From the NCBI GenBank assembly GCA_963931805.1, contig OZ007497.1, positions 60,254,603 through 60,318,602 of the forward strand: 64,000 nucleotides of DNA, given 5' to 3'. Positions within the stretch are counted from its first letter, which is position 1, and the number at the start of each line of letters is the position of its first letter. This DNA comes from Microdon myrmicae. Its lineage: Eukaryota; Arthropoda; Insecta; Diptera; Syrphidae. The notes beneath the pieces were generated by a model. It had not been told where the DNA came from. It did not search any database and worked only from the letters and a program-made list of their open reading frames with translations. Position numbers and translations under genes: made by a program. Of the stretch, positions 1 through 11,647 are shown piece after piece.

Positions 1-2087
1 TGCACGTTCGCAGGGAACGCTGGATAACAGGGGCGCCGATAAGGTTTTCGAATTTACGATGCCAGTATGGAATTTAGGACGATGCGTTAAATGTCCTTGG
101 TAAGTCAATGTTTGTCAGTTTGTTGTGTCCTTCGATCGCCGTGCCGGCGTAGGACGATTAGTCGGACTTGTGACCCACGTGTCTGTGGGCACGTGTAATT
201 TATCTATAGGTGAGTGTGTTCCTTGGTGGAACGACGACATCTTGACCAATAGTGGATTGTGTGGTTCGTAGAACACAGCATCGTTAACAAAAGTTGGGAC
301 TGTCAAATCGTACTGTTGTTGTTTTGTTGATTTATAGATATGTTTTCATTTGGTAGCTGATTGTATCGCGCTTATTTCTTATTTTTGATAAAATAAAAAA
401 TATCAATTTGGGTAGGAAAACCTACGATTGTAGTTAGGTGCTGATGAAGCTGTAGCCTTTCAAACCGATTACACACAAGCAACGGAGGTCAAGAGCACAC
501 CAGACAAGAGAATTGAAAAGAATTCATCAGTGCGGTATACCAGAACATTCACGTAGCTTTCACACAGCTTAGGCAGTTTAAAAATGAAAAAAAATGAAAA
601 TGAGTTAATATATCCTCATGTACATGTGGGCGTGGCCTGAAGCGTTTATTTTTTTACCTTACCCATATCACTGCTTTGAATCATGTTCTTCAGTACTTCA
701 CAATGCTGTAATTGGTGACTCCGAAGAGAGCTCTGCGTAATTAAAAACGTTCCCATAGTGAAACAGGACTTTACATTACTTCTGTACAGAGAACCGGCAC
801 ATGCCCCGGTCAAGCCGCATATCTTTACTGGGGAGACTACGTCTTATTGTATACCCGCTGTCCCAAAATATACCGGAATTAATTTAAAAAAAACAAGTAT
901 TTAATTATTGTTTATACAAATCATTTCATTTATTCGAAATAATATCTCTGAACTGAAATACGTGGATTTGCTTGTCCGAAAAGAGCCTTAAATAACTTTT
1001 TTTATATCGTTAATTGGGACGTTTCTTCCGGCGAAAGTCTACAACTGATGTAAAACGGTTTCATCTCAAAATCAAATGGAGCTTAGGAAATAGAGCATAA
1101 GCACAGATAGCGTGCGAGTTCGGGGATTGTTGTAGCAAAACAATTTGATTGTTGCGCATTATCTTACAATATTTCTTCTGGATAATTCGCTAGGAATCGA
1201 AAAAAGAGTTGGGTATTGTTTTGATTTTTGACTTCGTCAAACGCGTCTTTTTTTCTTCATGTGGTGACCGTCGTTCAGCACTTTAACGCTATCTTTCTGG
1301 TTTGTATTGAAAGCGCCACCAGTTACGATAGTTGTGGAGAAGTTTTCGGCAATTTGAGCGTGTTTAATGATGCCCTTGCACTGTTCAATTCGGTGCAATT
1401 TTTGGCCAACAGTCAGTTGATGTGGATAAAATTTAATTTCTTAGACCAAGTTTTTCAGTTGAAATGCTGTTGCACTGTTGGATGTGCCCACGGTTGGTGT
1501 TTTGACTTCTGTTCCTTTGCTGCTGGGCTATCCCCTCTTCCCCGAACACTTATCCTGTGCCGTCAATGTTCCTACAGGAAATCCATTTGGTTTTTGCTGT
1601 TTTGATATACCGATACCATTCTCTGCTGCTTGTTGGTGCTTTTTTTCGTTGTTTTATTTTATATTTTGTTTATTTAATTAAAGATTTTTTTCTTTATTGT
1701 TTTAATTTAATTAAACAATTTTTTGTGGTTTTTGTTCGTGTCGTTTTTATATCTGCTACTTGTTCATTTTTGTGGTTAATTCTTCTTTAAGACACTGTGC
1801 TCTCAGCCAATACTAAATACGTATGTGTTATTGTACTTTACTTATTAATAATTTTGAATAGATTGACTTCTTAATTCTTTCACTTTTCACTTAGAACTTA
1901 ATGATTAGTATTATTAAATGGACTTCTTAAATTTTAGATAATAGTATTGTTGGAAAAAATGTCAACACTTGTTTTCTCGACACTCTGACCTCTTTCTCTT
2001 CTTCACATCGACTACTTGCACCCACTGTCGATTTCACCGGTTCTTTTCATTGTTTTCTTTTTTTTTTCTTTGCCCACAGCTATCCCA
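1..2087. other. Unassigned intergenic sequence
   Basis: I see no recognisable gene here. A frame on the plus strand at 1228-1605 (125 codons) is rich in Phe, Cys and Leu and matches no family I know; the reverse strand there is interrupted by stops. From about 1620 the sequence becomes T-rich and looks like decayed, non-coding DNA. A T-rich tract near 2060-2073 could be the tail of a minus-strand retroelement, but nothing else supports that. Confidence 0.4.
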
Positions 2088-2183
2088 TCGAGAAAACCGG
2101 GTCATACCGGTTCCGTAACCGTTCTCGTATGGCCCGTTCAACGGCGATGATTGATCTCGAGTTTATCTGAGATATCATCGCCG
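2088..2183. repeat. Pair of strong hairpins
   Basis: Two adjacent inverted repeats. The first nests AACCGG/CCGGTT inside CGAGAA/TTCTCG. The second, 2142-2183, has perfect 10-bp arms (CGGCGATGAT and its complement), with ATCTC/GAGAT continuing the stem inside. They lie just outside the inferred end of LTR-alpha. Function is unknown. Confidence 0.5.
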
Positions 2184-2489
2184 ATGTAATAACTGGCGGT
2201 TTGTGTGGGTCTGTAAAGTTATATAATTGTTAAGTTTCGGTTTACCCTTATCTTCTAGGGTGGACGTCTGTATGTGCCGGCGGCGTAATGGATGTGCCCG
2301 GCCTCTTTAGTGGGATCCTCCCCGATGAGCCGATCTCCTAACGCAAGTTTCTTCCGCTTGCTTGTTTCCGGAGTTAGTCCACCATTGGGATGGACTTCCT
2401 TGTTAGCAGTGGTGCCGACAGCGTTGGCCGTCTTGGACAAATGGATCAACAGTTGATGGGTGAGCGTACCGGCAATCGTTTTTTATTTC

Positions 2490-2765
2490 ACAAATAAAAG
2501 GTCTTTGGGATTGATAGTGAAAAGAACGTGTGATTCGAACTGACGCTATGACAGTTAGTATCACAAAAAATTGAACCAATGCGTAACACATCAGGCTACT
2601 GGCCGTGTTTAGAATTCGATTCTTAAACGCAAGTATATTCCACTGATGTGAATTTTTATTTTATCGCTATGGTATACGGGTCTGATGCATTATCTTATTC
2701 GATTTTCGTTCGGTGTTCTTCACTATTTGCGTGTGTATTGTGTGTGTATCTGTTAGAGACGCCAC
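2490..2765 (-). mobile_element. Short MITE-like repeat, copy 1
   Basis: About 270 bp that match, in reverse complement, 50731-50999. Shared stretches include the segment around TGTCATAGCGTCAGTTCGAA and the run reading AACAGATACACAC on the other strand. It lies inside LTR-alpha. No coding capacity. The copy at 50.7 kb has a probable 5-bp target duplication, which suggests a non-autonomous mobile element. Confidence 0.55.
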
Positions 2766-2871
2766 AGGTCTTTTGAGATTTATTTAATTTTAATTTGTTT
2801 ATTTGTTTTAACTTAATTTTATTATATTCGGCCGAAACTTGGACCTTCTGGATTTCGACTGATCACGAATC

Positions 2872-3907
2872 AAAAAAAAAAAGAAAAAGTGGGTGGCGAG
2901 AGGCCGACTTTGGCGAGACAAGGACAGATGTGTCCTTCATCTTGTCTCTGGCTTCTGGTCATCTTGGGATAACCAGAATATTCCACATCCGTGAGGATGA
3001 TGGGCACGGTCTCGCGATATCTGAAAAGAAAAGAAAAAGGGGGGGAGTGTTAGTCCAGGTGTTCTCTAAATACTTGTATAGTGGGATGGTGGGAAAGAAA
3101 TCATACAAGACCGGTAGGTCTTGAGTGCGCTAGTAAACGCAGATCACGTCTTCGGCGTCTGATGATCTCCGCATTGGTCGGTGTGTGTGTATGTTTGTGC
3201 TGTCTTGTACTGTGCGTCCGTGTGTGCGTGTGATATGTTAGCAGTATAGCCTATGGGATGGGCCCAGAAATTCTCTATTATAGAGGGGAATGTTGTTGGG
3301 AAGGGTGCTTTTTTCAGTTTTGTACTGAAGAAGAAATTGTGGTGGTCTGATCCGAAGAGATTGAGAGAGAGAAGGGTCAAGAACGCAAGACTCCCGTACA
3401 AGTAGGTTCTCGCTGTTCTGAATGCTTTCGAGGTACTTATATGCTAATTGTAGCAAGTACTCGTAGATAGGGCTAATGGAGGCACCTTCGTATAGGTGAG
3501 AGATCGGGTAATGGCGACCGCCAGGCCTTCTAAAGTGGTTGATGCATCTTCTGAGGAGGTTTCTTTCGAAAAGTCGAAGTCTTTCCATTTGAGCCGAAAT
3601 ATGGAGGACCATATGGGAAAGGCCTACGATATTCCAGATCGGATTAGCTGCTTCGCAGAGAAGCTTAACTTTGGGGTCAACTTTGTTGCTCCACTTCAAG
3701 ATGTTGTGCAGTTGCTTAAACCGACCGAGGCCCCCTTTGAAGAATGTGGGTCACATATATGATGAAATTCATTTTTGGGATATAGATGACCCCAAGATAT
3801 TTCATCCTGTCCTGCGGTCTAATCGTTGTACCTCCTATTTGTATTCGAATATTCTGTGAATATCGAAAAGTAGGTTGGGAGTGATTACTACTCAGAATGA
3901 TAGCGCT
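2872..3907 (-). pseudogene. LINE-C1: internally deleted Jockey-like LINE
   Basis: This is the 3' part of a non-LTR retrotransposon. Frames at 3238-3699 and 3716-3913 (minus) match the C-terminal region of LINE-C2 at 38.3-39.0 kb, including KYLGVIYIPKMNF and the ERNLLRRCINHFRRP segment. The endonuclease and most of the reverse transcriptase are missing. Direct repeats CTGATCACGAATC at 2859-2871 and 3908-3920 flank it and look like a 13-bp target duplication within LTR-alpha. Its 3' end on the sense strand is T-rich rather than a poly(A) tail, which is odd. About 110 bp near 3196-3300 are absent from the other copy. Inactive. Confidence 0.7.
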
Positions 3908-4400
3908 GATCACGAATCCAAAATGTGCTGCCCTTTTAAACTCTGTGGCGACAGAGATTGGTTAAAAATTTAATTCAAAAATTCCAAGAAGCATAAACAA
4001 GATTTTGTGTGCTTCAATTGGAATGGGATTCTGGGAAGCAGATATGAATTTGATTGAACAAATTCTCGGAAGGAGAAATTATGAAATGCATTTAGTATTA
4101 GCCGTTTCATAATGTTAAAAATGTTTAATGTTTCATAATGACAAATGGACTTTCGGTTAAATTTGTCGTGCATATGATTCAATTGGGGAACATGGTTGGG
4201 ATTGTGGTTGACGAATTTCGGGGAAGACACAACCATGAAATGCATTTGAAGATACGCATTTCATTATATTATCATTCCAGGGAATTGCTCAACGCACAGT
4301 ATGCACTTAAGGTCCGTACTATGGTGCATCTTTTGGGGAAAAGGAATTATATTGAGGGTTATTAGGAATTGGGTGCGGGTGGTGATTTAGAATCACTACA

Positions 4401-4639
4401 GGCCGAATTAATGTTTTAATTCTATGTTGAAAAATGTGAAAATGTGTAATATGTATATGAATGTAATGTAAATGAATGTAATGTAATTGTATGTGTTTTA
4501 CTTAAAAATGGCAATTGTTTCTAATGTCAAAATGTAATGTATGTGGTCCGTTTTAAATGTATGTTTAATATTTATTTTGTGTAAATTAGAAATATAAATG
4601 AATGTTTTCTCGGTGGGATAAAGGCGGTGTGGGCGTTAC
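4401..4639. other. AT-rich non-coding sequence
   Basis: Low-complexity DNA with many short near-repeats of the form AATGTAATGTA. No gene is visible. Confidence 0.4.
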
Positions 4640-4975
4640 TACGTAACAATTCGATGAAATCTTATTTTTGATATGTTAAGCTCCACTTCCACAAATATTA
4701 CTGATGATTTCTTAGAAACGTTCATGAAATCACATGCTTTATCGACGTTTTCTGCAGTAATCAAATCAGGTGGACGGCTTACATGTTTATCCTCATACAT
4801 AGGCGGCTTTCCTGCCCTCCTTGAGTCGTCGAAATCGCACAAACGCTTGTGCTTTGGATAAATAAGTATCCCCGTAAGCGCTTTTTAGTAATTCAAACAA
4901 TTCGGTAGCATTTTTACCTATTTTAAAACAAAAGTCATTGTTGGCTCTTTCGTCTTTATACATTGATCGATGCAC
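4640..4975 (-). pseudogene. Mariner-like HTH fragment (SETMAR-type N-terminus)
   Basis: Two overlapping minus-strand frames (4793-4975 and 4639-4842) together resemble the N-terminal DNA-binding region of a mariner-like transposase. The pattern is FCFKIGKNATELFELLKSAYGD followed by a region like 'RFRRLKEGR...DDSRRAGKP', which fits the helix-turn-helix (HTH_48-type) start of many insect MLEs. There is a frameshift between the two parts and no catalytic domain downstream. This is a lineage distinct from the other mariners in the window. Assignment is from family pattern only. Confidence 0.6.
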
Positions 4976-5218
4976 AAAAAATGCTATCTCTTTATCCTTT
5001 GTATTTCGGCTTCAAACTTTGACAGTGTGTTAAGAAAGATTCACTCTATATAAATCAATCACTAACTAACAGATTGGGTCAGCGGTTCCATCTGTAGAAA
5101 TTGCAATTTATTTTTGGGGCAGATGGTATATATTCGTAATCCTGGTGACCGTTTCCTTTTATTTATTGCTAATTATATATTGATTGCTTGCCAAACGATT
5201 CTCTTCACAAGTCAAATA

Positions 5219-6510
5219 CGAGGGTTGCCTTTTATATTTCGGGATTAGAGAACAAACACAAATATTGATCGTCGAAAATCACTTTATTGTTTTTCAAAAT
5301 ATTCCCCATGAAGATCTATACACTTTTGCATGCGTTTGAACCAATTGTCGAAGCACTTTTGCCACTCTGATTAAGGTATCTCCAACACATGCATTCTGAA
5401 TGCAGCAACCGCTTCTTCAGGTGTCGAAAAACGTTGACCTCTCAGTTTGTTTTTTACGTACGGGAATAAAAAAAAGTCATTCGGTGCCAAGTCAGGACTA
5501 TACGGCGGATGACCCATCAAATCGATGTTTTGGGTGCTCAAAAATGCAGTTGTCGCAGCCGATGTGTGCGAGCTCGCATTGCCGTGGTGAAGAGTGATCC
5601 GTCTTCGGCGGTTGGTTTCCCTGATTTCTTGGAAGACAACTGGCAAACAAAGGGTTGTGTACCACTCAGAATTGACTGTTCTGCGTTGTTCTAGTGGTAC
5701 GGTTGCGACATGTCCAGTTTTTCCGAAAAAACAGGCGACCATTTGCTTGGAAGTGCTCCGTCCGCGAACAAATTTTGTTGGATTTGGCTCATCTTGAAAC
5801 ACCCAGACAGTCGGCTGCTGTTTACTTTCGGGCTCATATGCGTAAATCCACGATTCATCACATGTCACGATGTCATAGACGTGTTTCGAAGCACCGCGAC
5901 CGTATTTTTTGAGCATTTCTTTCGACCAATTGACACGAGCCTTTTTTTGGGCGATTGACAAATTGTGTGGGATCCAACGCGAACAAATTTTTTTGACAGT
6001 CAAATGTTTATGCAATATTGAATGTATGCTGGTCCCACTAACGCCTAAGGTTGTCTCAATCTCACAATAGGTCACATGACGATCTTCCAATATCAGTTCG
6101 CGCACAGCATCAATGGTTTTCGGAACAACAACTGATTTTGGACGACCTTCACGAAATTCATCTTGGAGTGAACTACGACCACGATTGAATTCACCATACC
6201 ATCGATAAACACTGGTCCTTGATGGAGCTTCATCGCCAAAAATTGAATTAAGTTCATCCATGCACTGTTGCTGAGTTAATCCACACCGAAAGTTGTAAAA
6301 AATAATCGCACGAAAATGTTGACGATTTAATTCCATTTTTGGGCCGAGATGAATCTTTTAAGTTACTGTAAACAACACAAATAGCGCTCGTATGTCAAAA
6401 CGTTCTGAGTGCGTATAACCTCAAAAATGTCCAACTTTACGACAGAGCTGTCAATTGCCGGATTGCAACGCTAGGGTTGCCAAATCCCGAAACATAAGAG
6501 GCAACCCTCG
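5219..6510 (-). mobile_element. Mariner-a copy 1 (near full length, 1292 bp)
   Basis: The element lies between TA dinucleotides at 5217-5218 and 6511-6512. Its terminal inverted repeats begin CGAGGGTTGCC at both ends, with about 28 bp of near identity. The length is exactly that of copy 2 at 20546-21837. It carries one minus-strand transposase gene, now disabled (see 5371-6336). Small differences from copy 2 across the body indicate some age. Confidence 0.92.
5371..6336 (-). pseudogene. Mariner-a transposase, disabled copy 1
   Basis: Mariner transposases cut and paste their own element at TA sites with a DD34D catalytic triad. This frame has the N-terminal paired HTH region (MELNRQHFRAIIFYNF...), the WIPHNLS motif and the third catalytic site YSPDLAPND. 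It carries two lesions relative to copy 2. The second catalytic aspartate is glycine (HHGNASSH instead of HHDNASSH), and Gln322 is a stop (TAA at 5371-5373), removing about 29 C-terminal residues. There is also a Cys in the first site (TCDES instead of TGDES). The lost catalytic Asp alone should abolish activity. Confidence 0.92.
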
Positions 6511-6512
6511 TA

Positions 6513-8129
6513 CAATGTATTTAAAAATACATTTATTAAACTATAATCTGAAACTATATTTCACTCTGACGTGAAATTGAATTAAACTTGACTAACCTGT
6601 CTTGAACCAAAACTCCTTGACTTGACTTTACTTGAACCGATATCAGGTATCAATGTTAATTAAACTCGAAGAATAACAAAGGAAGAAATCAACTTGCTAT
6701 AAAAAAGAGAAAAACACCGAAGCGCGCCAGACAAGTACAAGTATGCCCTTCATTGTGTCCCTGTCTTCTGTCAGGCTTGCGACTAACAGAATCATCGGCA
6801 TCCGTAAAACAGTCAGTCTCAGTCTCGGAAAAGAAAAGGATTGTCCACTGATCTTTTCTACTAGGTTAGTTGATGTTTTTTCTGACGGAGGACATCGTAA
6901 AAGATCGGTCGGACGTTTTCGGCGTTTGATAATCTGGGTTTTAATGGAAACTCAACTCCCATGCACCCATGAGTTCCTTGTCCGTGGCGCTGGCACCGAT
7001 GTCATGTGTATGTGATGCTGATGTGTGGGCTCCCTAGAATTAGTGTGTGTGGTTTGTTGTGCCTTTCAAGAACTCAATACCTTATAGCTTATGACATCTT
7101 CCAAGAATTGACATGACGTCCCTTGGAGAATTGAATAGCAAGTCGCAAATAACTTAGTTACTGGGAAGGTAGTAGTGTGGCTATTATCCAGCAGAATAAG
7201 TACATCCAGCAAATTACGCACATACAGTCAAGCGAAGAACACGGCATCAAAAGCGAATCGAAAAAATCATCAACGCCGTATTCCGGAGCATTTAATACAC
7301 AATCGTTACTAGTGGGGCAAATCAGACAAACTTTTATAACACGCGACCGTGATCTGATGAATCGGTACTTTGGTTCCAATTTGTTTCGTGATTGCTCAAA
7401 TCATATTCTTCACTGTTTCATATCGACATTTTTTAATGTCATTTGTGTGATTATTGTGGGGAATCCGACTGAAAGATGAGAGGCTGATAAGGATCCGACT
7501 CGAAGGACCATAAAAATGTAGCTCAAAGAGAGCAAGTTAATACTTATTTGGGCGTAATTGAAATCATTTATCTGGATAATGCTCGAGTCGCTGTAGCGAA
7601 AACTGATGTACCACCGTTGTTTTTTGGTATAGATTGTTTAGAGACAAGAGAACCAACAGAAATTAATGTGAACGTAAAAGCAGCATGGCACACAATACCA
7701 AACGAAACGAACGTGAAAATTAAAAACTCCGAAATCATCGTTTTTCGGGGTTTATTTTCACAATAACTGTCACAACAGATGTTCACTCTAGGCGTTTTCT
7801 ATCAGCCAACCCTGGTGTCTTCTATCAAACTGCAGGTGTCTTCTATCAACTTTCTTCCTCGTAAACAACCCCTTATTTTCTTTCATCGACGACGGCCTCG
7901 TCTGCAGCTGGCAAAAGTAATATGTATTCTCAATTGGTGTAGTTGCGGATTCTCAATTGGTATAACTGTAACACTTTTTCCTTGCACTATATAAAATATA
8001 TTTATGTATTAAAAATGTACTTATGTGGTTGCTGCTGAAGTGGCTGGAGTTATTGGGTTTGTACCACATGAAATGTCCGATTTTATAGTAAACATTTAAA
8101 AGCCAATATTATTTTCCGTAAATCTTTAT
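6513..8129. other. Mostly unassigned; LINE-C 3'UTR scrap at 6725-6945
   Basis: The stretch 6725-6945 is a diverged copy of the LINE-C 3'UTR (compare 2910-3160 and 38080-38360): the shared order is 'AGACAAG..C', 'CTTCATTGTGTCCCTG', 'CATCCGTAA', 'TCTCGGAAAAGAAAAGG' and 'TTCGGCGTTTGAT'. The plus-strand frame at 6743-7015 is therefore chance. From 6946 to 8129 there are short open frames on both strands (7158-7479 and 7548-7786) with no recognisable product. Confidence 0.5.
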
Positions 8130-8274
8130 TCAATCCAAATAGGATTTATTGGCATCTATGACATTCTTTCAACGTGATACAAGGTCAAATATTCCTTTTT
8201 CATAGAAGTGCTGACTTTTTCAGGCAATGAAATTTTCGAAGGCTTTTCTGACCTCTGCTCGGTTCTGGAAGACC
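8130..8274 (-). pseudogene. Mariner C-terminal fragment (cecropia-like)
   Basis: Minus-strand translation gives a tail of the form VFQNRAEVRKAFENFIA, a stop, then KSQHFYEKGIFDLVSR, a stop, then KNVIDANKSYLD. This is the standard end of a mariner transposase, closest in style to the Hsmar1/cecropia group. The two internal stops show decay. It ends abruptly at the start of the LTR at 8277. It is plausibly the missing C-terminus of the transposase at 9495-10385, split by that insertion. Confidence 0.7.
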
Positions 8275-8276
8275 TT

Positions 8277-9370
8277 TGTGGGGGTTCTCTACATTACAGG
8301 GAGAACCAACCCACAATTTCGGCCCGATTTCGCCCGCTAACAGCGCACCACCTCAACCCCAATTCCCACCAGCTATTTCACCTGAAAAAAAGATATATCC
8401 CAAAAGGACGCATTACTGAATTCATTATTTTATGCAGGTAATGCACGGGAAATCTGAAAGTCATATTGCATAGCAACAACCAAATCTAACCAAACGACGC
8501 GGTTGCATCATCGCAAAACCGCTAGGGTAATTTTCAAATACTTCGAGTTTGGTTCCCACGCTCATAATTCCCAAGCCGTTGCAGCGTTCCTTCGACTTCC
8601 CCCAGACCCGCTATTCGCCGGGGATCAATAAACTTTTTAGTCAGGTGAATAGCACAACACAATTTTCATCCCATTTCATATTCCCCTTCGCTGAGTGCAT
8701 TGGACTCTGAGATCAAACCGATGTCCTAACTAGGTCACTCGGTCATCACCAGATTTTGCGTTCGTGCATGCAATAAGCAAATCATCCCCGGGATCATTGC
8801 GCTTTTCGTTTCGGTTCTCTCATTCTCTCTAGTCCATCGACTATTGAATTAACCAAAGGTTTAACTCACCTCGTTGGGCGGGGTAAATGAGAGAGCCCAG
8901 ATGAGAGTATGATCTCATTTGGTTGATCATTGTGCATATCCCAAGAAGACAATTTTCATCTGTGATTGGGATTAGTCGATATCCATCCATCTAAAGGTGT
9001 ACACGTTCCCTTGTCGCAGTTTATCCATTGAGAGAGCGAGAGTTAAGTACGAGTTTTCAGACCAGTATTTCTTATTTTTCTGAGGCGGTATAGTCGATTT
9101 TCAATAAAGTGAAATGTGTTGCAATACAATTGGCGATTCCTAAATAACGTGAAGGAAAACACTACCTTAAAGAATCATCATCATGTCACTGCAATTGTGA
9201 GTGTGTGTAGTTAGAAACAATCATTAAGAATCAAAAGAACCTGTAATAACAAAATTTAGGAATAAAAAGCACTTTCAGTAACAAACTTTAAGGATCAAAA
9301 GAACCTGTAATAACAGATATTGAGAATAAAGAAAAACAGTTATCACGGCCCAAAAAAAAAGGAAACAATA
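8277..9370. mobile_element. LTR fragment related to the solo LTR at 19.2 kb
   Basis: From TGTGGGGGTTCTC at 8277 to about 8990 this follows the solo LTR at 19211-19965, sharing the opening hairpin (GGTTCTC pairing with GAGAACC), CCCAAAAGGACGCAT and the 'GGGATTAG' segment. Beyond 8990 the two differ. A polyadenylation-type AATAAA lies near 9104. The far boundary is not fixed by a target duplication. An imperfect tandem duplication (TCAAAAGAACCTGTAATAAC, unit about 65 bp) occupies 9224-9330. No coding frames. Confidence 0.55.
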
Positions 9371-9494
9371 AAATAATTATAACAACCCTACTTGAGTGTT
9401 TGTTCTTTTGATGCTGTGTCCGCTCCACCATTCTGCACCTTCTGCCGTACCATCTTTATCAGTGTTTTAACATTTTCGTTGGGGATTAAGTGAA

Positions 9495-10385
9495 TCACTT
9501 GCCCGTGTTTGGCATTATAACTTTTACGCCACACCTTCTGCCAGCAAAATAAATCCAGATTGCGGAAAAGATGGTAGTCCGTTGGGAAAATGTCAGGAAA
9601 GTACGGTGGATACTGAGAAATTTCAAATCCCAACTACAATAGGTGTACACCGTTACTTGTGCGGTGTGGGGTCTAGCTTTGTCATGCAAATGGATCAAGC
9701 CGTGCCTATTGACCAACGCCGGTTGCTTTTCAGTCAATTTGTCATGCAATTTGTCGATTTCTTCACAATATTTGATAGCGTTTATTGTTTGCCCTGGTTG
9801 AAGAAATGAAAAGTGGATTGGTCCTTTCGACGTCCACCAAATTGTCACCTTAACCTTTTTTGGGTGAAGATCGGGCTTGAGGGTGTGTTTTGGTTTTTCA
9901 CCTGCATCCAACTACTGCCCAGGTCTTTTACGGTTATCATACAGAATCCACTTTTCATCACAGGTGACTATCCGGTGCAAAAACGGTTCAGTTTGATTTC
10001 TTAATCTAAGCGATGCGCAGATTTCCAGGCGCCGTCGTTTTTGGGACTCGTTCAGTTCATGGGGTACCCACTTATCGAGTTTCTTTACTTTTCCTATGAG
10101 AGAAAGATATCGACTTATTCTCATTGGGGATACTCCCGTGCTTTGTGCAATCTCCGTATTCATCGTTGCTCTTAAAACCTCGTCGTCAACTAACATTTCC
10201 GGCTTCCCACCTGGTTCAGTTTCCAGACCGAATTCTCCCGAACGGACCTTTCCAAACCAACGTCGTATAGTGCGTTCTTTTACCGCTACATACTCAAATG
10301 CGTCATTAATGTTTTTCGTAACCAATGACGCATTATGTCCCATTTTAAATTCATAAAGGAAGAGGGCTTGAATTTGAACTGGCAA
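9495..10385 (-). pseudogene. Cecropia-type mariner transposase remnant
   Basis: The frame at 9912-10385 gives the N-terminal half: MPVQIQALFLYEFKMGHNAS, then KVKKLDKWVPHELNESQKRR, then the first catalytic site VTCDEKWILYDNRKR. The next frame (9495-9911) continues with KPDLHPKKVKVTIWW and the second site LIHLHDKARPH. A third frame (9388-9633) holds PPYFPDIFPTDYHLF, with the third aspartate. The motifs are those of the Hsmar1/cecropia group (WVPHEL, CDEKWILYDN). Frameshifts separate the pieces and the terminal inverted repeats are not recognisable. The C-terminus may continue at 8130-8274 beyond the LTR insertion. Confidence 0.82.
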
Positions 10386-10790
10386 CAGCTTGGTAAACAG
10401 TTCCTGGAGAAAATAATAACTGTAGTAGCGCTATAATTTTTTTTACAATTACTATTGAAATAAATTATTTGTAGTTCACTCACCTTCCGCTTTCTTACTT
10501 TCCTTTTTTCTTTGGCGACTTTCCCTAATCAAATATTCGATTGCGTTGTTTTCCGTTTGTATTTATATTTATCACTTCAGTGGAAACAAGCATTCGAATG
10601 GATCACTGGTAGGGAGGACACAAGTATATCACTCTTTCGATGTTAATATAGAGTAATTTATATTATTTTCTTTTCTTTGAATTAAGATTGCCAATCAGTT
10701 TTACAGTTACACCGTTTATTTATTCCACAATTTATATACATAGTTCGGTATATAAATCTCACTGATATGCTATTATTAATTTGTTAATTT
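10386..10790. other. Unassigned sequence
   Basis: AT-rich sequence between two mariner remnants. I see no gene or clear repeat. Confidence 0.35.
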
Positions 10791-11647
10791 GGTTGTGTAC
10801 CACTCAGAATTGACTGTTCTGCCCTGTTCGAGTGGTACGGTTGCGACATGTCCAGTTTTTCCGAAAAAACAGGCCACCATTTGCTTGGAAGTGCTTCGTG
10901 CGCGAACAGCTTTTGTTGGATTTGGCTCATCTTGAAATGCCCAGACAGTCGACTCCTGTTTACTTTCGGGCTCATACGCGTAAATCCACGATTCATCACC
11001 TGTCACGATGTCATAGACGTGTTTCGAAGCACCGCGACCGTATTTTTTGAGCATTTTTTTCGACCAATTGACACGAGCCTTTTTTTGGGCGATTGACAAA
11101 TTGTGTGGGGTCCAACGCGAACAAATTTTTTTGACAGTCAAATGTTTATGCAATATTGAATGTATGCTGGTCCCACTAACGCCTAAGGTTGTCTCAACCT
11201 CACGATAGGTCACATGACGATCTTCCAATATCAGTTCGCGCACAGCATCAATGGTTTTCGGAACAACAACTGATTTTGGACGACCTTCACGAAATTCATC
11301 TTGGAGTGAACTACGACCACGATTGAATTCACCATACCATCGATAAACACTGGTCCTTGATGGAGCTTCATCGCCAAAAATTGAATTAAGTTCATCCATG
11401 CACTGTTGCTGAGTTAATCCACGCCGAAAGTTGTAAAAAATAATCGCACGGAAATGTGACGATTTAATTCCATTTTTGGGCCGAGATGAATCTTTTAAGT
11501 TACTGTAAACAACACAAATAGCGCTCGTATGTCAAAACGTTCTGAGTGCGTATAACCTCAAAAATGTCCAACTTTACGACAGAGCTGTCAATTGCCGGAT
11601 TGCAACACTAGGGTTGCCAAATCCCGAAACATAAGAGGCAACCCTCG
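10791..11647 (-). mobile_element. Mariner-a copy 3, truncated
   Basis: The right end is complete (CGAGGGTTGCC terminal repeat ending at 11647, TA at 11648-11649) but the left end is cut off at about 10791, inside the transposase after EWYTT. The minus-strand frame at 10776-11399 keeps the DNA-binding half and the first catalytic aspartate (TGDESWIYAYE) and lacks the second and third. A one-base deletion near codon 6, compared with copies 1 and 2, breaks the normal start. It cannot encode an active enzyme. Confidence 0.9.

Larger units (their letters stand above)
2228..4400 (-). mobile_element. LTR-alpha: LTR-like module, interrupted twice
   Basis: Read on the minus strand, this starts TGTAGTG at 4400 and ends near 2228 in ...TTAACA, so it has TG...CA termini. 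It contains an AT-rich U3-like part with one hairpin unit near 4128-4186, a TATA-like TTTAAAAG around 3935, then R/U5-like AT-rich sequence and a conserved block near 2300-2360. It is interrupted by a LINE-C copy (2872-3907) and a MITE-like repeat (about 2490-2765); without them it is about 845 bp. LTR-beta (37.6-41.8 kb) and LTR-gamma (26.1-26.9 kb) are relatives. No matching 5-bp target duplication is visible, so calling it a solo LTR is inference. Confidence 0.5.

Noticed and set aside
1228..1790. Overlapping plus-strand frames with hydrophobic stretches
   Set aside because: They lie in T-rich DNA where Phe- and Leu-rich frames arise by chance; no domain, no homologous copy in the window.
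5400..5958. Plus-strand frames inside mariner-a, repeated at 10.8 and 20.7 kb
   Set aside because: They recur only because the transposase is on the opposite strand; they are antisense shadows.
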